64,000 bases of DNA from Sphingobium boeckii (lineage in GTDB: Bacteria > Pseudomonadota > Alphaproteobacteria > Sphingomonadales > Sphingomonadaceae). A program made the position numbers and the translations under genes. The notes beneath the pieces are model-generated. The model was not told the DNA's origin, did not search any database, and saw nothing but the letters and a program-made list of their open reading frames with translations. Positions 54,731-61,486 of this stretch are shown in pieces. Where the stretch lies: contig NZ_JACIJC010000001.1 of assembly GCF_014199215.1 (NCBI RefSeq), forward strand, positions 250,001 through 314,000, given 5' to 3'. Positions within the stretch are counted from its first letter, which is position 1; each line of letters starts with the position of its first letter.

Positions 54731-55248
54731 GAAACCACCCTTTCGTCACACCAGCCGGGAGCCACCGCGCCGGCACGCTCGACCAGCGCGGCGCGCAATT
54801 GCACGGCGATGTCGATCAGCTCCTGCACGTCGTTCAGCGTGGCGGTCGCTTCGGCGGGGGAAACGTCGTTATCGTCCTCCAGCGCGCGGCAAACGGCAGC
54901 CATCACGTCGCCGCCCTCCTTGGCCAACTTGGCCACGAAGCCGCTCCAGATCGTAGAGCACGCCATCGGATCGGGTAGCTTCACCAGAGCAAAGCCCTGC
55001 CGCTGCGCCATCAGCCGCGTCATGACCGGATGCCCGGCGGATCCGTGCGTCACGCTCTCCAGCTCGATCGCCACCCGCACCGGCATCGAATCCGGGCAAT
55101 TGGGCAGGCAGTAACGGGAGAGCGCTGACGTTGATTTTCCGGTATGCGCCGCTGCATCTTCCAGCCCGCCTGCCGCGCGGATCAGCTTCTTCGCGGCCAG
55201 TGCCTCGGCCTGTTCGTCGGGCGAAAGGACGGTTTCGTGGCGGCTCAT
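54727..55248 (-). CDS. Phage CII-like regulatory protein
   Basis: The 173-residue protein contains SPDEQAEALAAKKLIRAAGGLEDAAAHTGKSTSALSRYC, an HTH of the phage CII family (Phage_CII). It lies directly after the Cro-like gene with an ATGA overlap, matching the lambda order cro-cII-replication. It may control lysogeny or replication genes. Confidence 0.78.
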   Translation of the reverse strand: MSRHETVLSPDEQAEALAAKKLIRAAGGLEDAAAHTGKSTSALSRYCLPNCPDSMPVRVAIELESVTHGSAGHPVMTRLMAQRQGFALVKLPDPMACSTIWSGFVAKLAKEGGDVMAAVCRALEDDNDVSPAEATATLNDVQELIDIAVQLRAALVERAGAVAPGWCDERVVS

Positions 55249-55517
55249 GCCGGGACGCCGCGGGAAAAATCGCCGGCGATTCCCCGTGACGGGCTCGCAA
55301 CGATGGCGGTATCGGATGGAGCGAGGCCATTCCCAGCCTCAAAAGGAGGAATATGAGGTTCCAGCTTGCGGAGCGTGTCGAGGGTGGGATTCCAGCTATC
55401 CTCTTCGCAACCCAGCAATGTGTTGTGGTGGATACCAGCCAGCTTCGCGAGCTCGCGCTTGGTGAAGCCTGGACGTTTGAGCGCGGCACGAAGCCGATCG
55501 AGAGTGTCGATAACCAT
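55245..55517 (-). CDS. Cro-like HTH regulator
   Basis: The start MVIDTLDRLRAALKRPGF gives 90 residues. A helix-turn-helix (TKRELAKLAGIHHNTLLG) is followed by LDTLRKLEPHI, as in XRE-type regulators. It is divergent from the LexA-like repressor across 84 bases that hold two operator-like palindromes, so Cro function is inferred by position. Confidence 0.78.
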   Translation of the reverse strand: MVIDTLDRLRAALKRPGFTKRELAKLAGIHHNTLLGCEEDSWNPTLDTLRKLEPHIPPFEAGNGLAPSDTAIVASPSRGIAGDFSRGVPA

Positions 55518-55528
55518 GGCCCGGCAAA

Positions 55529-55548
55529 AAGCATATCCCAATATGCTT
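55529..55548. promoter_or_regulatory. Operator O1, left pair (perfect palindrome)
   Basis: AAGCATAT-CCCA-ATATGCTT is a perfect 8-4-8 inverted repeat in the cro-repressor gap, next to the Cro-like start. Its half-site recurs exactly at 56894-56913. Confidence 0.85.
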
Positions 55549-55559
55549 TGCAATCAGAA

Positions 55560-55579
55560 ATTCATACCGGGATGTGTTT
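55560..55579. promoter_or_regulatory. Operator O2, left pair (degenerate)
   Basis: ATTCATAC-CGGG-ATGTGTTT has the same 8-4-8 geometry with 5/8 and 6/8 matches to the half-site. It starts 31 bases after O1, on the repressor side. Confidence 0.6.
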
Positions 55580-55601
55580 TGCGCCTGTTAAATGTCCCCG
55601 C

Positions 55602-56267
55602 ATGGATAGAACACCCGACGAAAAGCGCGAAATCTTGCGGCGTTTCATTCTGGATCGCGATCTCAAGGTCGCGCGCTGGGCTAAGGATTCTGGCGTCGAC
55701 AAGAATTCGATTTACAATTTTATCAACGGACACTCCCAGTCCCTTGATCTGCGAACCTATGCCAAGCTGGCCAGGACGACCGAAGTCCCTGTCTGGAAAA
55801 TCAGCGGTGATATGCCCGAGCCGTCGAGCCCCACCGCAATTTGGGTATCCGGCCATGTCGAGGCCGGTATGTTTCGCGAAGCCGTTAGTTGGGATCAGTC
55901 ACTTTGGTATTCCGTGGATATCCCGGTCCCAGGTCGATTTCGCGGCATGGCGAAGGCGCTGGAAGTGCGCGGCAATTCGATGAACCTTGAATATCCATCC
56001 GGGAGCGTCGTGATATGGGTCGACATGCTCGATTTTCGGCCGCCGCGCGATGGGGACCATGTTATCGTTTACAGTCATTGCTCTGACGACACGATAGAAG
56101 CGACGGTGAAAGAATTACGCATTGATGAAAAGGGCCGGTGGCTGTGGCCGCGCTCCGACGATCCGCTGCATCAAGCGCCGCTGGATCTCATGAGACCGCC
56201 CCAGAATATTACGTCAATCGAAATCAAAGGTATTGTGATCGGCGGTTATAAGGCCCGTGTGATCTGA
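55602..56267 (+). CDS. LexA/S24-type phage repressor (CI)
   Basis: The start at MDRTPDEKR gives 221 residues. An N-terminal HTH (VARWAKDSGVDKNSIYNFING, about 23-43) binds operators. The S24 domain has an Ala88-Gly89 cleavage site in GHVEAGMF, catalytic Ser126 in EVRGNSMNLE and Lys170 in ATVKEL, so RecA-stimulated self-cleavage and SOS induction are expected. It is divergent from the Cro-like gene. Convergent with it, one base on, is the zinc-ribbon membrane gene. Confidence 0.92.
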   Translation: MDRTPDEKREILRRFILDRDLKVARWAKDSGVDKNSIYNFINGHSQSLDLRTYAKLARTTEVPVWKISGDMPEPSSPTAIWVSGHVEAGMFREAVSWDQSLWYSVDIPVPGRFRGMAKALEVRGNSMNLEYPSGSVVIWVDMLDFRPPRDGDHVIVYSHCSDDTIEATVKELRIDEKGRWLWPRSDDPLHQAPLDLMRPPQNITSIEIKGIVIGGYKARVI

Positions 56268-56816
56268 CTACTCCAGTGTAACGCCCCAAGGTCCGGCATG
56301 CGCCAAACGCTTGCCGCTCCGATAGCCATACACCACTGCTGATTTATAACTGTCCAGATCCATCATATCAAAATGACTAAAAGGTAGGCCGCCGTTGGCA
56401 ATACAGCCTACGGTAAGCGCCAGCCCCTTTTTCGCATCGGCGGGCAGCAGAGCCCAGGCTCGATCCTCGACGTTCACGCGCTGCGGAGATGGGGTTTGAC
56501 GGATCAGGCCGATTTTCTTCCCTTCCACGATTGCAGCTTCGCACTTTTTGAATTGTGCTTCCGTGGCCGCGCGATCGACAGGCGGCTTGGCGGACATCGC
56601 GGGGTCTGATGGCTTGGGCGCGTCCGAGCTGCACTGGCTGAAGGCGACCGCTACCCCTGCGAACAGCGCTAGTCCGCATCCCAGACCTTTGAAATCAGGC
56701 GCAGCACCCTTCGACGCCGAGAATGAATGGCCAGGCATCATAACCCGCGTCCCACATGCGCCACAAAGCCCCGCTCCGGAAACCAGCGGCCCCCCGCAGG
56801 CATGGCAAAATGCCAT
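56268..56816 (-). CDS. Zinc-ribbon membrane protein, probable lysogenic cargo
   Basis: The start MAFCHACGGP is set by AGGAGG upstream. A zinc ribbon with two CxxC pairs (CHACGGP and CGACGTR, residues 4-24) is followed by one membrane segment (GLGCGLALFAGVAVAFSQC, about 42-60) and an outward domain of about 120 residues. It lies back to back with the repressor and is transcribed from the second operator region, facing away from lytic genes. This suggests expression in the lysogen, perhaps superinfection exclusion. No family is named. Confidence 0.72.
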   Translation of the reverse strand: MAFCHACGGPLVSGAGLCGACGTRVMMPGHSFSASKGAAPDFKGLGCGLALFAGVAVAFSQCSSDAPKPSDPAMSAKPPVDRAATEAQFKKCEAAIVEGKKIGLIRQTPSPQRVNVEDRAWALLPADAKKGLALTVGCIANGGLPFSHFDMMDLDSYKSAVVYGYRSGKRLAHAGPWGVTLE

Positions 56817-56862
56817 ATTCCTAACTCCCTCCTGCTTCATATGGACCATGTTAACAAACAAA

Positions 56863-56882
56863 AAACATATCAAGGTGTGTTT
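56863..56882. promoter_or_regulatory. Operator O2, right pair (degenerate)
   Basis: AAACATAT-CAAG-GTGTGTTT shares the 8-4-8 layout and resembles the left O2 (CATA-C--G-TGTGTTT core). It lies 31 bases before the perfect site, on the zinc-ribbon gene side. Confidence 0.6.
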
Positions 56883-56893
56883 CTGTGCTTGAA

Positions 56894-56913
56894 AAGCATA
56901 TTGCAATATGCTT
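56894..56913. promoter_or_regulatory. Operator O1, right pair (perfect palindrome)
   Basis: AAGCATAT-TGCA-ATATGCTT is a perfect 20-base palindrome with the same half-sites as 55529-55548. It is placed upstream of the rightward early operon. Confidence 0.85.
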
Positions 56914-56945
56914 CACACGCAATCCTGTTTCATCAGGAGGCGCAC

Positions 56946-57380
56946 ATGCTGCAACCACATACCCACCCGATCGGCGCGCAGGCGCTGTACAAGGGACATC
57001 CCGTAACCATCCGCCAGTGGCGGTCCGATGGCGCTGCCCTCGTCTTCGGGCCAAAGATCACGCGAACCTGCCAGCCCGAAGAGCTTCAGCCGCTGCAGGA
57101 TCTGCCGCTGTTCGAACGCTGGTGCGCCGCTCGGATCGCCCGCGTCGGCCCCGTGGTCACGGCCGCCAGCGATTGTTACCGCGACTATTGCGCCTTCGCC
57201 GCGCGGGATGGCCGCCCGGAAGATCGTTTGCAGTCGGCTCGGGCCTTTGCCTGGGCGATGCGCCTCGCCGGCTATGAGCGCGCCCATGCCCTGATCCGCC
57301 CCCTGAATCAGATCCGCTATCGACGCGCAGCCGCCTGGAAGATCGCATTGCACCCCGGCCCCGTGGGAGGCCTGGCATGA
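56946..57380 (+). CDS. First gene of the rightward early operon, hypothetical
   Basis: The start MLQPHTHPIGAQ follows AGGAGG at ideal spacing. The 144-residue protein has YKGHPVTIRQWRSDGAALVFG, a small beta module, and then DCYRDYCAFAARDGRP and an Arg-rich helical end. No family is recognised. It is the promoter-proximal gene after the operator pair and is linked by ATGA to the next gene. Confidence 0.72.
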   Translation: MLQPHTHPIGAQALYKGHPVTIRQWRSDGAALVFGPKITRTCQPEELQPLQDLPLFERWCAARIARVGPVVTAASDCYRDYCAFAARDGRPEDRLQSARAFAWAMRLAGYERAHALIRPLNQIRYRRAAAWKIALHPGPVGGLA

Positions 57381-57532
57381 AGCACGATCGCATCCAGGCC
57401 GATATCTGGGCGAAGGAAGATCGCGCCGACGCCGCAGCCCGCCAGCGCCTCGATCGCGCCATGATGCTGCTGTCCATCGCGATCGTCCTCTATTGGGGCG
57501 GCCAGATCATCCGCTGGGCGGTGTCGGCATGA
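57377..57532 (+). CDS. Small single-pass membrane protein
   Basis: The 51-residue peptide begins MKHDRIQADIWAKEDRA and has one membrane segment (MMLLSIAIVLYWGGQIIRWAV). It is joined to both neighbours by 4-base overlaps, which supports expression. Function is unknown. Confidence 0.68.
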   Translation: MKHDRIQADIWAKEDRADAAARQRLDRAMMLLSIAIVLYWGGQIIRWAVSA

Positions 57533-57819
57533 TCGGCGCAAACCCCGCAGACGATCTGCGCCATGGTGTCAGCCCCGCGGGCCACGCCGTGTTGGATTTC
57601 GTCGAGGATCATCAGCCCGATTGGGATAATGGCGATGATCTGTTCGAAACGCAGTTCACGCTCGCCATGGCCTGCATCGCCCGCGCGCAATGCACCGGGG
57701 TCAAGCTCGTGCACCAGCGCGATCGCGCGATCGAGGCCGCCGCCCGCCTGATCGATGCCGTCCACACGCTCGACATGATGATCGATGCCGGGCGCTCTCT
57801 GCAGGAACGGGCGGCGTGA
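57529..57819 (+). CDS. Small hypothetical early protein
   Basis: The 96-residue protein starts MIGANPADDLRHG, is helical and acidic in the middle (DFVEDHQPDWDNGDDLFE), and ends in an amphipathic helix. It is coupled by overlaps on both sides. No family is recognised. Confidence 0.66.
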   Translation: MIGANPADDLRHGVSPAGHAVLDFVEDHQPDWDNGDDLFETQFTLAMACIARAQCTGVKLVHQRDRAIEAAARLIDAVHTLDMMIDAGRSLQERAA

Positions 57820-58352
57820 TCGAGCGACCAGCTTTCGCCAATGATTGGCCAGCCCTCGCGACAGAGGCGCGCGACGCCCTTGAACGTCGCCAGGCGCAGC
57901 TCCCCAAGCTGATCGAGCAGGGCAAGGGCGACAAGGCCGAGCTCCTGCGCGGCGAAATCCGTGTCTGGCGCGCGATCGCGGCGGATTGGGCGGAGATCAC
58001 CGATCGCTGCCGGCCGCAAACGGATTGGGCCGATTATGTCAGCGGCCCGGATAAGCTGGAGGCGCTCGCGATATCGCGCGCCCGTTGCCACGCGGCCCTG
58101 GTCAAGGAGGCCAATGCGCTCCCCGCCGGCATCCGCGCCAGTGCGCCAAACGTGATCCTCTCCATGATGGAGCAGGTCCATGGCGCCGAAGTGCTGCCCT
58201 ATCTCGCGGCCCATCGCCGGCTCGATTGCGTCGAGGCCATGCTCTGGTGGCAGGAGCCGGCGCAATGGAAGCGCCTCGACACCCGCCTTGCGGCGGACAT
58301 CGCCGGCCGCTGGCGGCCCGCATCCCTAAGTCCCGAAAGGCACGCCGCATGA
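57816..58352 (+). CDS. Hypothetical early phage protein
   Basis: The GTG start lies in a GTGA overlap and gives 178 residues. The helical N terminus has PALATEARDALERRQAQLPKL, and the end has AHRRLDCVEAMLWWQEPAQW. No domain is recognised. Confidence 0.68.
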   Translation: MIERPAFANDWPALATEARDALERRQAQLPKLIEQGKGDKAELLRGEIRVWRAIAADWAEITDRCRPQTDWADYVSGPDKLEALAISRARCHAALVKEANALPAGIRASAPNVILSMMEQVHGAEVLPYLAAHRRLDCVEAMLWWQEPAQWKRLDTRLAADIAGRWRPASLSPERHAA

Positions 58353-58498
58353 AACAGAATCTCGATCATATCCCCGGCTGCGAATGCGATCCCTGCAAGG
58401 CGGCGCTCGCCGCAATGCCGGGCGCCGGCCGATGCCTTCTGGTCGCTGTGGCGGTCGCGATCATGGCGATCGTCCTGATGTCCGCCCTTTTTCGGTGA
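58349..58498 (+). CDS. Small Cys-rich membrane peptide
   Basis: The 49-residue peptide has a Cys-rich start (GCECDPCKAAL) followed by one membrane segment (CLLVAVAVAIMAIVLMSALF). It overlaps the previous stop by 4 bases. Function is unknown. Confidence 0.65.
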   Translation: MKQNLDHIPGCECDPCKAALAAMPGAGRCLLVAVAVAIMAIVLMSALFR

Positions 58499-58537
58499 TC
58501 CACCCAGTTCCACCCAGCCAGCAAAAGGAAAATGGCT

Positions 58538-58804
58538 ATGAAGAAAGTACTTGTTACGACGGTCCATCGCGGCGTCTTCGCCGGTGAAATTGAAGAGACG
58601 CAGGATATCTTTGCCAAAGCGATGCCCCTGCAGAATGCGCGCATGGCTATATACTGGGGCACGACGCGGGGCTTGATGGAATTGTGTGAAAGCGGCCCGA
58701 CCAGCAAAAGCCGGATCAGCGCGCCTGCCGATATCCCGATGCTCCACGATATCACGGGCATCTTCACGATCAGCGATGTCGCGTGGGCAAAATGGGTTGC
58801 TTGA
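58538..58804 (+). CDS. DUF6948-like phage protein
   Basis: The second ATG gives better spacing from AAAGGA than the first. The 88-residue protein begins MKKVLVTTVHRGVFAGEIEE and has ARMAIYWGTTRGLMELCESGP, the usual pattern of the DUF6948 family in phages. Function is unknown. Confidence 0.78.
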   Translation: MKKVLVTTVHRGVFAGEIEETQDIFAKAMPLQNARMAIYWGTTRGLMELCESGPTSKSRISAPADIPMLHDITGIFTISDVAWAKWVA

Positions 58805-59259
58805 ACCCACACGATCCGATCCTCACCGCCGATGATGTGATCCGTGTCGGCGGCGCTTGTCGCAGCGGCGTGGCCCAACTCGTGGCGAGGAAGGCTGGGG
58901 TCATCGCCGCCGCCATGCCGATGTCGGAAATCCTCAAGCTCACGCCCGAATCCGATCAGCATTATGTGCTGAAAGCCGGCCAAGCTGATGGCTATGGCGA
59001 TGGCGATGGCGATGGCGTTGGCTATGGCGATGGCGATGGCGTTGGCGTTGGCGTTGGCTATGGCGTTGGCGTTGGCGATGGCGTTGGCGTTGGCGATGGC
59101 GTTGGCGTTGGCTATGGCGATGGCGTTGGCGTTGGCGATGGCGATGGCGTTGGCTATGGCGATGGCGATGGCGTTGGCGTTGGCGTTGGCTATGGCGTTG
59201 GCTATGGCGATGGCGTTGGCGTTGGCGATGGCGTTGGCGTTGGCCGCGCATATGCCTAG
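58792..59259 (+). CDS. Protein with Gly-Asp/Val/Tyr dipeptide-repeat tail
   Basis: An N-terminal domain of about 65 residues (TADDVIRVGGACRSGVAQLV, MSEILKLTPESDQHYVLKA) is followed by 42 dipeptides GD, GV or GY and a short end GRAYA. The tail is encoded by the hexanucleotide repeat at 58990-59241. The start overlaps the DUF6948-like gene by 13 bases. The N-terminal part is a domain seen in small phage proteins, but I cannot assign a role. Confidence 0.72.
   Translation: MGCLNPHDPILTADDVIRVGGACRSGVAQLVARKAGVIAAAMPMSEILKLTPESDQHYVLKAGQADGYGDGDGDGVGYGDGDGVGVGVGYGVGVGDGVGVGDGVGVGYGDGVGVGDGDGVGYGDGDGVGVGVGYGVGYGDGVGVGDGVGVGRAYA
58990..59241 (+). repeat. Hexanucleotide tandem repeat, 42 units
   Basis: 42 units of GGC followed by GAT, GTT or TAT run without interruption. 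A higher-order pattern exists: eight consecutive units (Y D D V V V Y V) occur at units 6-13 and again at 28-35. Copy-number change by slippage would keep the frame. Confidence 0.97.
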
Positions 59260-59674
59260 CGAGCCCTCTCAGGATCGAGGGGGCTATGCCCCCTCGATCA
59301 ACACTCAGCGTCAGCCCGTCCGTATCCAGCGCAGTCGCCGAAAGGGATCGCGCACGCCCGAGGGCGTCATCTATGTCGGGCGTCCCACCATCTTCGGCAA
59401 TCCATTTTCGCACCAGCGCTTCGGTCATGCCAAATCCGTGCGGCTCTATGATCGTTGGATCGATGGCAGGCTGGGTGATCTGACACTCGAACGCCTGGGC
59501 TTCTGCCCCGCCCAGATCGAGGCGCTGCACCGCTGGCGCGCACGGTTGATCGATCGCCTACCCAGCATTGCTGGCCGCGACATTCAATGTTGGTGCCCGG
59601 CGACCAGCCGTTGGTGCCACGGCAACATCCTGCTCGATCGCGCCAATCAGATGATTCCTGCGGCGCCTTACTGA
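59252..59674 (+). CDS. DUF4326 family protein
   Basis: The start MPSEPSQDRGG overlaps the repeat gene by 8 bases. VIYVGRPTIFGNPF is the DUF4326 hallmark, with DIQCWCPATSRWCHGNILL at the C-terminal end. The family is common in phages and has no known reaction. The frame is also open through the repeat, but translation of an AMAL stretch there is unlikely. Confidence 0.85.
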   Translation: MPSEPSQDRGGYAPSINTQRQPVRIQRSRRKGSRTPEGVIYVGRPTIFGNPFSHQRFGHAKSVRLYDRWIDGRLGDLTLERLGFCPAQIEALHRWRARLIDRLPSIAGRDIQCWCPATSRWCHGNILLDRANQMIPAAPY

Positions 59675-60087
59675 TGTCGCGGCCATCATGCGCCCCCGTG
59701 TTACACGATAGCCCTCAAAACGCCGGACGCCCGGAAACCGCGTCTGCGGCTGCAGCGCTGCCACGCACGGGGCCACGCTGCCCGGAATGCCTCGCCACGT
59801 TCGAAAGCGTCAGCCCCCGTCAGCTCTTCTGCTCGGCGGCGCACAAGGCGGCTTTTCATAATCGCCAGACGGTGCGCGGGCGGCAGCTCGTGCCGCTCGT
59901 CATGGCCGCCCGGCTCACGCGCGGCGGCACTAGGGGGAATGTTGTGGCCGGCCGCAAGGCACGCCGCGACGGTGATTTCCTGATGCAGCGCTGGGCAGAC
60001 GACGATCGCCGCGAAGGTCGCATGTCCATGATCGATTATTTTGCCCTGCGCGATCGCAAGGGCTTCGATACGTTGCTGATCCGGTGA
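59674..60087 (+). CDS. Zinc-finger-like phage protein
   Basis: The start is set by a one-base TGATG overlap, giving 137 residues. Zinc ligands are in RCPECLATFESVSPRQLFC with a following His, then FHNRQTVRGRQLVPL. This pattern recurs in small phage proteins thought to bind DNA. It lies directly before the excisionase-like gene. Confidence 0.72.
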   Translation: MSRPSCAPVLHDSPQNAGRPETASAAAALPRTGPRCPECLATFESVSPRQLFCSAAHKAAFHNRQTVRGRQLVPLVMAARLTRGGTRGNVVAGRKARRDGDFLMQRWADDDRREGRMSMIDYFALRDRKGFDTLLIR

Positions 60088-60100
60088 AAGGGAACGCTCT

Positions 60101-60451
60101 GTGAAATACGAGCCAATTGACCCTCGCAAGCCATTCACGGTCAAAACTCTGGCCGTCTATTGGGATTGCAGCGAAGGCGTGATTCGCAAGCTGATCGAGC
60201 GGCAGGAGTTGCAATCCTTCCGGATCGGCGATTTGATCCGCATCCGTGCGGCCGAAGTAGAGAGATTCGAATGTCAGACCAGCCTTTCACCATCCAGCGA
60301 CTGCGCGGAGCATGGGCCATCGTCTGGCGAGATGGGGATGGAAACCGACATAGACAGGCTCTTGCCGCCCCCGATCGCATCGGGGCAGAGGCCGAGGCGC
60401 GCCAGCGCTGGCGGCTCGGCAACCGTTCTCGAAGGACCGTGGGCGGATTAG
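60101..60451 (+). CDS. Excisionase/AlpA-like HTH protein overlapping the integrase
   Basis: The GTG start is followed by PFTVKTLAVYWDCSEGVIRK and LIERQELQSFRIGDLIRIRAAEVERF, a MerR-type HTH_17 as in excisionases. The domain ends near residue 55, just where the integrase starts in another frame. The remaining 60 residues (181 bases) overlap the integrase gene and have no family resemblance. Confidence 0.82.
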   Translation: MKYEPIDPRKPFTVKTLAVYWDCSEGVIRKLIERQELQSFRIGDLIRIRAAEVERFECQTSLSPSSDCAEHGPSSGEMGMETDIDRLLPPPIASGQRPRRASAGGSATVLEGPWAD

Positions 60452-61299
60452 TCGAGGCCTACCTTGCGGATCGCAAGGCCGAGGGCATCGTCACTGCTGA
60501 CCGCCAGGCCGATGCGTGGAAGGCAATGAAATCCTATTGGGGGGATGTCAGCCCCAATCTGATCGATAAAGACATGGCACGCGGCTATGCCGCCCGGCGC
60601 AAGGCCGCCACAGCCACCATCCGCTATGAGCTCTCGATGCTGTCCGTCGCGCTGCGCTGGGCGAAGGATGAGAAGTTGATCGATGCTGCGCCAGAGATCT
60701 GGCGGCCTGCGCCACCTGATCGCAAACAGCGTCATCTGTCGCAGCAGGAATTCGAGACGTTCTTCGCCCAGGTGAAGGCACCACATGCCCGCCTCTATGT
60801 GCTATTGGGGTTATACACCATGGCACGCCCGGCCGCGCTGCTCGATCTCACATGGGATCGCGTTGATTGGAAGCGGGGCACGATCGATCTCAATCCGCCC
60901 GGCCGCACCCGGACCGCGAAGAAGCGGGCCGAAACGATCCCGCTGAATGACGAGGCGATCGAGGCACTGAAGCTGGCGTGGACGGCCCGCCAGACCGATT
61001 ATGTCATCGAACGCGGGGGCAAGCGCATCGCCAACGTGAAAAAGCTGTTCCAGGCAGCCAGCGAACGCAGCGGGATCCATGTCACCGCCTATATGCTTCG
61101 CCACACCGGCGCGGTCTGGGCAGCCGAGGCGGGCGCGCCGATGAGCGAGCTGGCGCAGTTCATGGGCCACGATGACAGCCGCACGACTGAGAAACATTAT
61201 GCCCGCTACACACCGGGTTTTCTGCGGGGCGTCGCCAACCGCGTCCGCCGCGCCGAGACAACGGAGGTTCAAATGAACCTTGGCGTCCTGTCCGCTTGA
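60271..61299 (+). CDS. int: Tyrosine-family phage integrase
   Basis: The start MSDQPFTIQRLRG is chosen; a longer frame lies inside the excisionase gene. The SAM-like core-binding domain is at about 55-150 and the catalytic domain at 155-325. Catalytic residues seen are Arg186 (MARPAALLDLTW), Arg277 (YMLRHTG), His300 (FMGHDDSRTT) and Tyr310 (EKHYARY). The His of HxxR appears as Tyr274, a tolerated variant. It lies next to attR and ends 30 bases before the repeat. Confidence 0.94.
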   Translation: MSDQPFTIQRLRGAWAIVWRDGDGNRHRQALAAPDRIGAEAEARQRWRLGNRSRRTVGGLVEAYLADRKAEGIVTADRQADAWKAMKSYWGDVSPNLIDKDMARGYAARRKAATATIRYELSMLSVALRWAKDEKLIDAAPEIWRPAPPDRKQRHLSQQEFETFFAQVKAPHARLYVLLGLYTMARPAALLDLTWDRVDWKRGTIDLNPPGRTRTAKKRAETIPLNDEAIEALKLAWTARQTDYVIERGGKRIANVKKLFQAASERSGIHVTAYMLRHTGAVWAAEAGAPMSELAQFMGHDDSRTTEKHYARYTPGFLRGVANRVRRAETTEVQMNLGVLSA

Positions 61300-61328
61300 T
61301 GCCAAAAACGGCAGAAAACTAGGAAATT

Positions 61329-61378
61329 TTTGGTCGGGGAAAGAGGATTCGAACCTCCGGCCCCTGCCTCCCGAAGAC
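61329..61378. repeat. attR: attR: right prophage attachment repeat
   Basis: These 50 bases are identical to 21376-21425 and form the 3' part of the intact tRNA-Pro. Flanking bases differ at both ends. Phage DNA therefore supplies the 3' half of the functional tRNA. Confidence 0.95.
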
Positions 61379-61407
61379 AGTGCTCTACCAGGCTGAGCTA
61401 TTCCCCG
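61331..61407 (-). tRNA. tRNA-Pro (anticodon CGG)
   Basis: The acceptor stem is CGGGGAA/TTCCCCG and the anticodon loop is TTCGGGA between stems CTGTC and GGCAG. Discriminator A and an encoded CCA are present. G37 next to the CGG anticodon is typical for tRNA-Pro. It is the integration target. Confidence 0.95.
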
Positions 61408-61486
61408 ACCGATGCGGATCCGGCACGAAGCCGGTTAGGCAGGCGGCGGCTTATAGCAGCGAAGCGGGCGGGTTCAAGTCCGCACT

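Larger units (their letters stand above)
21376..61378. mobile_element. Integrated HK97-like siphophage prophage in tRNA-Pro
   Basis: A 40-kb element is bounded by 50-bp direct repeats. It contains integrase, immunity, replication, packaging, head, tail and lysis modules in sensible order. The late genes, from terminase to spanins, run leftward on the minus strand. The early genes beside the integrase run rightward. No transposase or obvious decay is visible, and no frame in a core gene is broken. Several cargo-type genes are carried (PEP-CTERM protein, zinc-ribbon membrane protein, methyltransferase). Gene order and families match HK97-like siphophages of alphaproteobacteria. Confidence 0.95.

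Noticed and set aside
58990-59241. CRISPR array
   Set aside because: The unit is 6 bases with no spacers, so it is a simple coding tandem repeat.
58988-59251. Extension of the DUF4326 frame through the hexanucleotide repeat as an AMAL-repeat protein
   Set aside because: Any frame stays open through a repeat of this composition. The DUF4326 domain begins after a well-placed ATG at 59252.
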